Source of the DNA: Phallusia mammillata
Lineage: Eukaryota; Chordata; Ascidiacea; Phlebobranchia; Ascidiidae
Direction: 5' to 3'
DNA: 64,000 nucleotides
NCBI GenBank assembly: GCA_003260075.1
Contig: QLIY01000125.1
Span: 120,226 to 184,225, forward strand
In this document: positions 52,847 to 63,566 of the stretch, piece after piece
Numbering within the stretch: the stretch's first letter is position 1
How the letters are laid out: each line of letters begins with the position of its first letter
The notes under the pieces: model-generated
Seen by the model: the letters and a program-made list of their open reading frames with translations, nothing else
What the model was told of the DNA's origin: nothing
Database searches by the model: none
Position numbers and translations under genes: made by a program

Positions 52847-53055
52847 TTGGGTCGTATTGTATTGGTACACGGAATACAAGCAATATATTTCCGGTAGAGC
52901 TCATAACAACGCTTATTTTTTAAATGCCGATAGTTGACTTTACCAGTTACACTGGGTAAACGTTAGGAACTAAGATTTAAAGTTAAGTTTAAGGTCATAT
53001 CTTTCACAAAACCTCAAGCAAACCTAAATAGCCCTAACCGTCAGCATTTTTACAT

Positions 53056-53169
53056 TTGTTTTTTTTATTATTATATTATTAGTATTTTTTTTCACGGGGT
53101 TCGAACCCAGGACACTCCCGGGGACGAATCCCGATCAAGGTTTTTTATGTATGTATATGGGTCGGGTCT
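53056..53169 (-). mobile_element. Short SINE-like retroposon
   Basis: Flanked by a perfect 16-bp target duplication GTCAGCATTTTTACAT (53040-53055 and 53170-53185). Read on the minus strand it has a tRNA-type B box (GGTTCGAACCC) and ends in an A/TAA-rich tail. It is 5'-truncated, with no A box seen. Confidence 0.75.
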
Positions 53170-53923
53170 GTCAGCATTTTTACATGAACGCCCTGACTAG
53201 TAGGCAATGCTTTTACGCCACCTATCGACATTAAGTATTTTTGTCTGATGTTAGTTATGATGTTGGTGTATTTTTTACATTCGCATTGTTGCTGAGACGT
53301 AATAAAGCTAACATACGATTTTATGCATAAACTTTTTTTAGCAAAAACCGATGGAGAGCCTTTCCAATTTCATCGGGTGAATCTTGCCGGACAAAATGAA
53401 ATCCTTTCACAGATACCGTTGTCAGGTTTGGCAATAAATCTACTTCTTCTTGAAAGATGTTAGATAAAAAACCTGGTTCAACTCGAAAGTACAACTTCGG
53501 AATGTTTGCTGTGGTTTTTAGCCATTGATTGTAGGCATTTGCAAATGAAACCACGTCTTCCGGTCCTAGATAATAAATAATTTTTTTGCCGTAAGAGCAG
53601 ATGATAATGTTAAAAAGTGAAGCTTGTTAATAATTAAAAAAAAACGATCGTAATACAATGCTATCAAACCGGCTGTTGCGATCAGAACTTCTATTGGAAA
53701 TGTTAATGTAGGTCTTCTTGCCTCGCCTTCTTGCTCGAACGGTTTCTTGTAATTTTCCATTTTTTCTTATCTGTAAGCTTGCAGATTATTCCAGATGGAA
53801 GAAAGTTTAAGACGAATATATTCTGTTGCAAAGTCATTTCCAACCCTGCAAAAAATACAAGACAACTAACTTAAAATCAAATCCGTTTCACCTACAGGAC
53901 CATCCCTTTTCCAGCCTCTAGTA

Positions 53924-54113
53924 CGGTGGTTCTTAACCTTTTTCCTTGCTGCACCCCTATTCAAATCACCAACAAATGTTCGCACCTCCCTGGGTTTTTT
54001 GTATGTATATGGAATAGACCTAACCAAATCTTTTATGATTAGCATCCCCGCACCCCCTAGGAACAGTTCTCGCACCCCTTGGGGGTGCATGCACCCCTGG
54101 TTAAGAACCCCGG
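53924..54113. mobile_element. hAT-type MITE (190 bp)
   Basis: Ends CGGTGGTTCTTAACC / GGTTAAGAACCCCGG; perfect 8-bp target duplication CTCTAGTA at 53916-53923 and 54114-54121. It lies in an intron of luciferase-like copy A. Confidence 0.92.
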
Positions 54114-54938
54114 CTCTAGTATATCTCCATGATGGAAAACCTTTATTTAACGATGGTGGACAGTTACTATTAAAGAAGTTTGGCATGGAATCTCGTCAAC
54201 CTTAAAGCTCGGTGCACAATACGCTTAATTCTTCACTATACACTGATAGTCTGCGGCACCTACCATGCACTGACTATCAATTATTTTAAAGCCAACTTTC
54301 TTTCACTTTTTCCACTTCATTTGCTGTTTAAATAGGCTGCAATGCAGGAGTTGTGTTCTCGTCGGGTGGTTATTTGTTTAGCTAGCACGGCTTACCCGCT
54401 GGGGTCCTCAATGTTCGAAATATGCCTCTTTCAGCTTCAGGCCACGCTTTCCAAGATTTGAAAGAACCAACCATAGACTCTATAAATGTTATGGACATTA
54501 CCTTTGAACGAAGCATATTTGCCAAATTAAATCCAAGACCTGATCCCCAATCGTGGAAAGTGTGAACTGAACCAAATTGCTTTCTTAGATTTGAGAGTAC
54601 AGCATAAATATGTGAATTACCAGCAAGAGATAAACGATGTAAAGAAAAAGTCTACAACAGAACTACTTTGCGGCCGCGGAGACGAATTGATGCGCTTGTA
54701 AACATACATGTATCAAAATATATGTTCTGGTGGCCGTTAGTCGTTTAAAACTCTTTAGCAAAACATTTGGTTGGAAACAAATGGTCCGAATGGATTGTGT
54801 AAGGTTGGAAACATATTACCAGCCCATCAGTAGCCATAAGCGTCAGACTTTCGTAAGCCTATTATGTGGCAGACTTCCTGACATACAAAGTCCCGACTAA
54901 AATAACAACTGTTACAAATACTTGCTTGATATGTGACC

Positions 54939-55455
<517 letters not shown>

Positions 55456-55773
55456 TTATCAAAAGGTTTGTTAAATAACTAAAATGACCATAAATACACC
55501 TGGCGTACTTGGATTTGTTAAAGAACTATATTTAAATGCATACATTTTGTTTACAATGATTGTTTTTGTTAGGAAACTGAATATGCATATATATAGCCTG
55601 CCTGCAAACTTCAAAACGAGAAGATTTCGCACTTGAAACAAAACACAAAAACATTACACACACACCTGAGTCGTAGTAGCCATTTTTGTATCGAAGATAT
55701 CAATCAACTTGTGCTTGCAATAAAATGTCTGTGTCGAAGTAGATTGGGATGCCATAGTTGCAAAACATAGGCC

Positions 55774-55924
55774 TGTAGCGAGGTGTTTATTCGAGGTACA
55801 TCGTAATAGAATAACACAATTTGCGAATACGCCGCATAAGACGAGAGTCAGAGAAAGAAGGCAATCTGTCCGGTTCGCTGTAGTATGAAAGCACACGATA
55901 ACGGTAGTGAGAGAGGCCGCTACA
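55774..55924 (-). repeat. 3' LTR of the Gypsy element
   Basis: 151 bp; I saw no difference from the 5' LTR, which suggests recent insertion. It contains AATAAA near its 3' end on the minus strand. Its edge is 18 bp upstream of the start codon of luciferase-like copy A, in the same orientation. Confidence 0.95.
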
Positions 55925-55939
55925 TGACTCCCCCTCCAG
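55925..55939 (-). other. Polypurine tract
   Basis: CTGGAGGGGGAGTCA on the minus strand, directly against the 3' LTR, at the expected plus-strand priming position. Confidence 0.7.
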
Positions 55940-55956
55940 AAACGGACATAATAAAA

Positions 55957-57166
55957 TTAACACACAAAACGCGATGGAGTGCGAATTTGACGCGTGCGCG
56001 TGTGTTGGCCCGAAGGTAAAGTTTCTGGCTGGTGACCTGGTGGATCCGCCAGGGCAGGAACGGGTTCGGGAGGAACCGGATCGGGCGGTGCTAAAGTATG
56101 CGATTCCTTCTCGGATGGCACCAGTTGTGTCGGCGTTGGTTGATGCGCGGAATTGGGAGGGCGACCATGGCGTGGAGGTTGGGCCATTTGTACCGGCTGC
56201 GTAAGGTCGACATGCGCTGGCTTAAGACGGTCGATGGAAACGAGCTGGTTGCTTTCGCCGATGGCAAGCGTGAAACCCTTGCTGCCTCGATCAATGACGC
56301 GAAAAGGGCCATCGTAAGGTGGCGTAAGCGGGGGTCTGTGGCCTTCTTTCCGTACGAAAACGTACGGAGTGGAGGCCAATGCTGCGGGGACCGTTGTGCG
56401 GACAGGACCGTGACGTGACATTGGAGTCGGTACAAGTTGACGCACCGTAGCCTTCAACGATGGAAGAACCGTTTGGGGTGAAAGCTCGTGATGTTCTGGG
56501 CGGAAAAAATCGCCTGGAACGGTGATGGCAGAGCCGTAAACAAGTTCGGCCGATGAAGCCTGCAGGTCTTCCTTTGGAGCTGTGCNGAGTCGGTACAAGT
56601 TGACACCCCGTAGCCTTCAGCGATGGGAGAATCGTTTGGGGTGAAGGCTCGTGGTGTTCTGGGCGGAAAACATTGCCTGGAACGGTGGTGGCAGAACCGT
56701 AAACAAGTTCGGCCAATGAAGCCTGCAGGTCTCCTTTTGGAGCTGTGCGGATTCCAAGCATAACCCATGGCAGTTCGTCGACCCAATTGGGGACCGCTAG
56801 ACGTGCCATGAATGCACTTTTCATGTGGCGATGAAACCGGTAGGGCGGGTAGCTTGCTAGAGGCGCACGGACGTGGCGTTGGACTTTTGCCTTCTGACAG
56901 TGGACACACTGTTTTGCCCAAAGGCCGACTTGGCGTTTTAAGCCGTGCCAAACGAACTTTGAAGCGACAAGTTTGCCTGTTGACCGTATGGAAGGGTGCG
57001 AAAGACCGTGTATAATGTCAAAAACTTTGCGTTGCCATGATGTTGGGACAATTGGACGAGGCGATCCAGAGGAAACATCACAAAGGATTGTAGTTCCAGA
57101 TGAATCAATCTGTATGTCCTTTAGCTTAAGGTTAGTNGTTTTTAACGATTTTGTGTTTGGCGACAC
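55957..57166 (-). pseudogene. Integrase remnant with duplicated 3' part
   Basis: The N-terminal HHCC-type zinc finger survives (ending CVHCQKAK). Sequence then jumps from the start of the core to the region after it, ahead of WVDELPWVMLGIRTAPK, so the DDE catalytic core is deleted. The C-terminal part appears twice, on either side of the single N at 56586, with differences between the copies. That is probably an unresolved assembly overlap. Confidence 0.85.
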
Positions 57167-57427
57167 TCGCGTTGTTGAGTTGCTTAGAACATTGTGTTTG
57201 TTTTACATTCTTGATATTTTGGTGTTGATCTATTGCGTTTTTCAGGAACTGATGATGCCATTATTAGGCGAAATATATATTCCTACTTTCTAATTTACTG
57301 ACTGATTCTGTTGGCAGTTGAGACAGTCCTCTCAAATTTCGAGTCTTTTAACAATTTGCACAGTTATCGTCGGTATGCATGGCGGCTGTTGGAGGTTTAG
57401 ATATTGCCCATCCACGACAATTTCTGA
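57138..57427. other. Unassigned segment inside the pol region
   Basis: About 290 bp that do not read as Gypsy pol. It is flanked by a repeated stretch (acaaaggattgtagttccag and onwards at 57081-57136 and 57424-57482), with a single N at 57137. It could be a foreign insertion or a mis-joined read. Confidence 0.5.
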
Positions 57428-58850
57428 CAAAGGATTGTAGTTCCAGATGAATCAATCTGTATGTCCTCTAGCTTAAGGTTAGTGATAGCAGTACGATATG
57501 CTTGAACCTCCGGAGCGACCTGCGCAGCTGCCAGTCCCGAATAATCCAAGTCAAGTGGGAGCCGAACAGCATCAATGGAACCGCGGGAGAGCGCGTCGGC
57601 CACGTGGTTTTGTTTGCCTTCGATGTTGCGCACATCTGTGGTAAACTCAGAAATGGCGGTTAAATGACGTTGTTGGCGTGCTGACCACGGAGCGGACACT
57701 TTGGTGAAAGCAAAGGTCAGAGGCTTGTGATCGGCATAGGCGGCAAACACGCGACCTTCCAAAAAATAGCGAAAACGACGAATGGCGAGATGCAAGGCGA
57801 GCAGTTCCCTGTCCAAAGCGCTGTATTTTAGCTCCGGTGGTCGCAGAGGTTTGCTAAAAAAATGCTAATGGGCGCCAGTCATTATTGATAAATTGCTGAA
57901 GAACAGCCCCGATGGAATGCTGTGATGCATCGCTAGTCACAGCAGTCGGTGCATCAGGCAAGGGATGGTGCAACAGCGTGGCGTTCGCTAGGGCGGTTTT
58001 TGCCTCCGAGAAAGCCAAATCTAAGCTGTCACTCCAAAGCAACGTTGTAGGATTGCCCTTGAGTGCCTCGTAAATAGGAGTCATAATGCGTGCAGCGCCA
58101 GGAATAAAACGGTGGTAAAAGTTTACCATACCTGCAAACTCCTGAAGGCCTTTGACAGTAGTGGGGCGCGGAAAAGTTTGAATAGCCTCGACTTTGTTGG
58201 GAAGGGGCCGGGCGCCGGTACGGTCAACGCGATGCCCCAGAAAATCGATTTGGGAAACTCCAAACTTGCACTTTCCCAGGTTGATGACAAGGCCATGGTC
58301 GGAAAGCTGTTTGAAAAGACGCTTTAAATGGTCGTAGTGCTCGGAAAGAGACTTGCTTGCGACGAGGATATCATCAAGATAGACGAACACAAAGTCCAAA
58401 GATTGACATACTGTATCCATCAGTCGCTGAAAGGCTTGTGCCGCATTTTTAAGGCCGAATGGCATGCGAAGGAATTCAAAAAGGCCAAAAGGGGCAATGA
58501 CCGCGGTTTTCGCGATGTCATCAGGTGCCAAAGGAACCTGGTGGTAGCCTCGAACAAGGTCAATTTTTGAAAAAAAAACGCTAGATCCTGCCAACCGAGC
58601 CAAAAAGTCTTGAATGTGAGGAATGGCGTAACGATCAGGCTGGGTAGCTGCGTTAAGACGGCGGTAATCGCCGCAGGGGCGCCACCCACCGGATGGACTG
58701 GAAGAACTGGAACCATGTGCAGTGGCGAGGCCCATGGACTGGAAGAACGTCGAATAATGCCCAGTTGCAGCATGTTGTGAAATTCCTTTTTAGCGAGGCT
58801 GAGTTTCTCGGGAAGGAGACGACGAGCGCGAGAGTTCCCTGACCATATCG
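57397..58850 (-). pseudogene. Reverse transcriptase and RNase H remnant
   Basis: RT motifs are clear: [37 protein letters not shown] and the active-site YLDD at about 58371-58382. RNase H follows (AYADHKPLTF, ADALSRG). The reading frame breaks near 58720 and between RT and RNase H at about 57850, so no intact polyprotein remains. Confidence 0.92.
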
Positions 58851-58852
58851 CA

Positions 58853-59491
58853 TCAGCTTCGGGCCAAGAGCCACGGATCGCTAATTTCCTCTCCGCTCAG
58901 GCGTGTGCGGATAAACTCAGGCAATCGCTCCAAAAACAGTTGTCGGAAAACAAAACATTCCTTTGCATCGCCAAGTAATGCAAGCATGTCATCCATTAAA
59001 GCGGATGGCATTCTGTCGCCCAAAGGAGACATGTGAAGAAACTGCATGGCCCTCTGTGGGCGCGAAAGACAAAAGGTTTCTACCAAACGTGTCTTGATTG
59101 CCTCGTATTTGTCTGCGTCTGGAGGGCTTTCTAGCAGGTCTATAAGACGATTTGCTGTGTCCTGATCCAGAGCCGAAACGACATAATAGTACTTCGTTAC
59201 ATCTCCTGTAACGCTTTTTAGAGCGAACTGTGCCTCCGCTTGGTGAAACCAAACTCGTGGCTGAGCTGTCCAAAACGTAGGTAACTTTACTGCTACAGCA
59301 TTCTCTCTGAGTTTGTGGCTTCTGTCATAATGCAAAAATAACGTTTTTGCACGCTTGGAGTCACCAAATGTAGCGAGGTGTTTATTCGAGGTACATCGTA
59401 ATAGAATAACACAATTTGCGAATACGCCGCATAAGACGAGAGTCAGAGAAAGAAGGCAATCTGTCCGGTTCGCTGTAGTATGAAAGCACAC
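58853..59491 (-). pseudogene. Gag remnant
   Basis: Capsid-type gag segment of this Gypsy lineage (VKLPTFWTAQPRVWFHQAEA, then ALDQDTANRLIDLL). The frame is open back through the primer site and the whole 5' LTR, but no ATG precedes the conserved start of the domain. The C-terminal zinc knuckle is absent. It runs almost directly into RT. Confidence 0.85.
59352..59366 (-). other. Primer binding site candidate
   Basis: TGGTGACTCCAAGCG, two bases inside the 5' LTR. It begins with the TGG expected to pair with a tRNA CCA end. The tRNA species was not identified. Confidence 0.6.
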
Positions 59492-59519
59492 GATAACGGT
59501 AGTGAGAGAGGCCGCTACA
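59369..59519 (-). repeat. 5' LTR of the Gypsy element
   Basis: 151-bp direct repeat of 55774-55924, with TG...CA ends. Confidence 0.95.
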
Positions 59520-59878
59520 GGCCTACTTATAACAAAAAAATAGCTAAAGTTTACAGTTGTAGCCTAGCCTACATACGACATGCTGCTTCAGTCACTGACT
59601 AAATGTCATGCATGTATTGAATGCACATTATAAACAGTCCACATCCGGTAAAAACAGCTCGAAAACTTCCTGAATATTAAAACGCGCACGCTGGTTTACA
59701 AAGTGCAATAATTAGGCTTAACTATACACCATCGTAACCCTATACTATAACATATAAGCAACAAACAAATCAGGTAAAAAATAGAAGTTTAACAATGCTG
59801 TTAAACAATTAATAATATAGCAACTACTTGATAAAGCAATTACAATGTTCATTTGATTTAAATTTTATGTTGCCTAAC

Positions 59879-60029
59879 CAGGTTTTTTTTTAAGGTTTGG
59901 TTTGGGTGACCGCTAAGTAATTTTAAGAGACCGCAAGTGTTTCATTTAAATACCAAAAACTGTAGTTGTAGTTGCAAGTCCAAATTTTGGGAAACCGCTG
60001 GAGAAATTTGGACCTTAAAAAAAACACTG
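59879..60029. mobile_element. hAT-type MITE, family M1, copy 1 (151 bp)
   Basis: Ends CAGGTTTTTTTTTAAGGT and ACCTTAAAAAAAACACTG; 8-bp target duplication TGCCTAAC at 59871-59878 and 60030-60037. Nearly identical to 61640-61787. Confidence 0.88.
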
Positions 60030-60145
60030 TGCCTAACCAAATTTGCCAAAATTTGACTTTGTGCAAAAGGGCTCCAACCGTATTGCAACAATTCGTGCAA
60101 AATTTCGGTGATAATCGGAAAAGGCTAAATTTATTAACTCTACAT

Positions 60146-60634
60146 CAGTGGTTCCCAACCTGGGGTTCGCGGACCCCCAAGGGGTCCGTGAGATGGTTTT
60201 AGGGGGTCCGTGGAGGCAAACAGTCTTAGTATCATTAACCAACAGTACAATGTTATCAAGTTTCCTAACCTTTTTGCAATCCTGCATACGAGTGCAAACT
60301 GTGTATCAAACCTTTGGGCCAGGAAAAAATACTTTTTGTGATTGTTCCCTTCATTGTGACATCACAACATACACGGACAATATAATTATAGTACTTTGTT
60401 TAAAGTTTTGCACACCTGAAAATATATATCTTTGTTGCGTTAATTGCTACAGTACAGAACTTTCTTGAAACTTAAGGACTGTGAACGTTGATTAAAATTC
60501 TGCCCAAACAGCGAAAGTAATAACGTATAATGCAAGAAACGAAAGACATTACAAGACTAAATTACGTTGGGGGTCTACGTACCTATACAATTTAAAAAAG
60601 GGGTCCGTGACTACAAAAAGGTTGGGAACCACTG
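60146..60634. mobile_element. hAT-type MITE (489 bp)
   Basis: Perfect inverted ends CAGTGGTTCCCAACCT / AGGTTGGGAACCACTG; perfect 8-bp target duplication CTCTACAT at 60138-60145 and 60635-60642. Subterminal ggggtccgtg blocks occur at both ends. Confidence 0.94.
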
Positions 60635-60659
60635 CTCTACATGATCTAGTTTTCTAGTC

Positions 60660-60860
60660 CAGTGGTTCTCAAACTTTTTTTTCTTGCGACGCCCCTGCTG
60701 GAAAAGTTTTCTGGTCTTGCAACGCACCAGTAAATAAAAGTTAATGAGGAAACTTATTACTAAAGTTGTGTTTAGTGATATAACAATAAAAAGTCACGAA
60801 ACGGAACTATTCTGCGACGCCCTTAAAAAATTGAAACGACGCACAGTTTGAGAACTACGG
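60660..60860. mobile_element. hAT-type MITE (201 bp)
   Basis: Ends CAGTGGTTCTCAAAC / GTTTGAGAACTACGG; perfect 8-bp target duplication TTCTAGTC at 60652-60659 and 60861-60868. Only 17 bp separate its target duplication from the end of the preceding element. Confidence 0.92.
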
Positions 60861-60915
60861 TTCTAGTCTAAGAACAAAAGTACCAAAATAGCTGGTTTTG
60901 GTTTGTATTTTGGTG

Positions 60916-61284
60916 TTTTTAGGCCCGGTACTGTAGTTCGGTAACTAGGCATGAATTTCAACTTAATATATGTCCTTTGTTTGGCTATTTCTGTGTCCAA
61001 TTCGAATTGTTGTAGGTTTTTGCCAACCTAAGAATTTGCAAATTCGAATACAAGATATTATTTACGAATACAATTCGAATTGTTGTCGGCCTTTGGCAAC
61101 GTAACAATTCGTAAAATCGAATACATGACTACATTTGTACGAATACAATTCGAATTGTTGTCAGTCTGTGGCTACGTAACAATTTGCACCCCCCCCCCTT
61201 TTTAGGCCCGGTACTGTAGTTCGGTAACTAGGCATGAATTTCAACTAAATATATGTCCTTTGTTTGGCTATTTCTGTGTCCAAA
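60916..61284. repeat. Direct duplication with a C10 run and an inserted repeat block
   Basis: 60916-61001 recurs at 61199-61284. Between them are an AATTCG-rich repeat (61002-61188) and ten Cs (61189-61198). Confidence 0.85.
61002..61188. repeat. AATTCG-rich degenerate tandem repeat
   Basis: Units of about 70-80 bp built on acgaatacaattcgaattgt, the same sequence as 63741-63938. Confidence 0.8.
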
Positions 61285-61639
61285 AACAAATTCGTGACCA
61301 AAGCCCGGAGGTATGATTAGTAATGGCACGGTGACAACTAAGAATATCGTTCTGATGACATGCTGTAACACAATTCTTAACGACTTTCATTTTCGAGAAT
61401 AACAACAAGTAAACTGACATCGCAAGTGTGATACTACTGATCCTAGTTGTAACGTGAATCCCCTGTTTTGCTTCGGCCACACATTTCCCGAAGTGGGATT
61501 CGAACGACACCTTTCACTCCATAATTGGCTATATGCAGTACACGTTGGAGCGTCATTTACAAATAATTTGTTTCAAAAGTCGGACAGAAAGAATCGCAGT
61601 TTAGATTCTCGGCGCATAGGTTATTGTGAAGAGCAGGCC

Positions 61640-61787
61640 CAGGTTTTTTTAAGGTTTGGTTTGGGTGACCGCTAAGTAGTTTTAAGAGACCGCAAGTGTT
61701 TCATTTAACTACCAAAAACTGTAGTTGTAGTTGCAAGTCAAAATTTTGGGAAACCGCTGGAGAAATTTGAACCTTAAAAAAACACTG
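61640..61787. mobile_element. hAT-type MITE, family M1, copy 2 (148 bp)
   Basis: Same sequence as 59879-60029 with few changes; different perfect 8-bp target duplication AGCAGGCC at 61632-61639 and 61788-61795. This confirms the family boundaries. Confidence 0.9.
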
Positions 61788-62080
61788 AGCAGGCCTACCA
61801 AGAATTGCTTAGATGGCGCACCCGGAATACTGGACATGTATATTTTTTAATGAATGCCAGAAGATGTTTTCAAAAAAGTGTTGTTTTCACAATAATACCT
61901 GTAAATTGTTCCAAACAAAATAATATTATGTGAAAAAAACGTATCTTTAATAAAACATCCTGTGAAATACATATTTGGGTTGCAAAGTGCAATAAGAGAA
62001 ACTATCGTTTGACATGTTAAAAAAATGGAGAAACAGATTGAACTGTCAATGGAATCACAATTATGCTCACAATAACAGAG

Positions 62081-63527
62081 TTAAGCATAGACTTTATTCA
62101 CTAAAAACTGATGAAGAGCTTTTCCAATATCATCTGGTGAATCCTCTTGTAGGAAATGCAATCCTTTCACCGTGACAGTTTGTAAATTGGGCCACGACAT
62201 CACTGCTTTTTTAATAGAGAAAAAGCCTGGGTCTCCATGAACATATAACTTTGGTATGTCTGTTGAACTCCTTAGCCATTGGTTGTATGATTTTGCAAAC
62301 TGAACAACATCCTCTGGACCTGATGGCAATTTATAATTGAAAAACACTTTCAAACTTTTGTTTACAATTTAAAACCAACAAAACTGTGAAACATCTTGGA
62401 ATGAAACTAATTTTTACAACGCATAGTTATTGCATTTGCACTGGGAAGGTAAAGCAAAAATGTCTGAAAATGATGGAAATTATGTTTTTTTAGTTTATAG
62501 GAAAAATTGGTGCTTTAACATGTTGAGGTTTTAATGAACAGTAAAAATGCCCTAAAGTGAGTCTAAATGCTATTGGCCAATGAATGCAAGAGAATGCAAG
62601 TTCCTGACGTGAAATACAGTTGAATATAATTCTTCAACAAATATCAGGATGAATGATGCCGGATTACTAAATTGAATTTAAAACAAAGATGACAAACCAT
62701 CTGTTGCAATAGGAATTTCTCTTGGCCATGTTAATGTTGGTCTCCGCCCTTCACCCTCATCCTTGAAAGGCTCCACATAAATCTCCATTTCTTCATCTGT
62801 AAGTGTCCGCATTATACTTCCAGGGAGAAGTCTTAAAACAAAGAAATTCTCTTTTAGTACCAGTTTCTCTCCTGTGAAAACATTTGCATTGAAAAAATTA
62901 CTTATGTTGGTTTCAAAAAGGCATAAAAGATCAAAAGTAGGAAATTTAAACAAAAAAATTAATATAACCATGTGTCTTAAACTCTTAAACAAGCTGATAA
63001 ATTAGGGGTGGGCAACCTTTGTTACTGTGGGGCCAATTACAAATGTCGAAGTTGGATCGCGGGACCCACCTGTGTATAACACAAAGTGATTTTGCTTTGT
63101 TGCTTACCAAATATGCTTAACTACAAGTATAATTCGTATTTGATTCTAGCCATATTTTGCCAGGTCGCAGAAAACTAGCATCAGGTGCATTAATCAGCTT
63201 AAAAATATGTAATAATTGGACTCGTTTGCCAGTACTTTTGAAATCCAAGCGTCTCTGTGGGTGGGCCGCACAACCTTTCTAGAAGGGCCGCATGCGGCCC
63301 GTGGGCCACAGGTTGCCCACCCCTGTGATAAATGCATTCAATTAACTTCTACCTGCTTGTGATCTTAAAGCTTGGAATATATTTCTTGCAACATCTGGAA
63401 ATACATCCCATGATGGCACAGGAGCCACAAGAGCTTCCATAAAAGTAATTGACATAACTTTTGATCGATGCAATTTTGCCCAGTGAAAACCAAGGGCTGA
63501 ACCCCAATCATGTACTACCAGGTTTAC
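62081..63527 (-). CDS. Renilla-luciferase-like alpha/beta hydrolase, copy B (5' end outside window)
   Basis: Three intact C-terminal exons: 63353-63527, 62698-62871, 62081-62319, phases 0/1/1, ending in TAA. Exon 1 here carries the nucleophile elbow VVHDWGSALGFHW and the conserved Glu in MEALVAP; exon 2 carries GEKLVLKENFF and EGRRPTLTWPREIP; exon 3 carries the catalytic His in VKGLHFLQED. These match the Renilla luciferase Asp-Glu-His triad and surroundings closely. In Renilla the enzyme oxidises coelenterazine; its role in tunicates is not established and a dehalogenase-like hydrolase is an alternative. Start and N-terminal exons lie beyond 64000. It is tandem with copy A, same strand and same exon structure. 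Confidence 0.94.
63003..63325. mobile_element. hAT-type MITE (323 bp) in a luciferase-like intron
   Basis: Ends TAGGGGTGGGCAACCT / AGGTTGCCCACCCCTG (first base changed from C); perfect 8-bp target duplication TGATAAAT at 62995-63002 and 63326-63333. Confidence 0.93.
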
Positions 63528-63566
63528 CTGTGGAAGATTCAACTAGGTTTACTATGAGCAGACATG

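Larger units (their letters stand above)
50437..53320. other. Intergenic region
   Basis: No supported gene. A long open frame at 50484-51020 opens with GTG rather than ATG and is T-rich and hydrophobic, and I treat it as chance. It contains a SINE-like insertion at 53056-53169 and a possible 402-bp insertion at 52445-52846. Confidence 0.5.
55774..59519 (-). mobile_element. Ty3/Gypsy LTR retrotransposon, deletion derivative
   Basis: 3746-bp element on the minus strand with 151-bp LTRs, TGTAGC...GCTACA termini and a 4-bp target duplication GGCC (55770-55773 and 59520-59523). A primer-binding-site candidate (TGGTGACTCCAAGCG) lies two bases inside the 5' LTR; a purine tract (ctGGAGGGGGAGtca) abuts the 3' LTR. 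Gag, reverse transcriptase, RNase H and integrase pieces are recognisable. The zinc knuckle and protease between gag and RT are missing, and the integrase lacks its DDE core. Two single-N gaps (56586 and 57137) with repeated flanks show local misassembly. I judge it non-autonomous. Confidence 0.95.
59520..62080. other. Repeat-rich region between luciferase-like copies
   Basis: No gene supported. It is filled by four hAT-type elements, an AATTCG-rich tandem repeat and one C10-joined duplication; the rest is AT-rich spacer. Confidence 0.6.
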
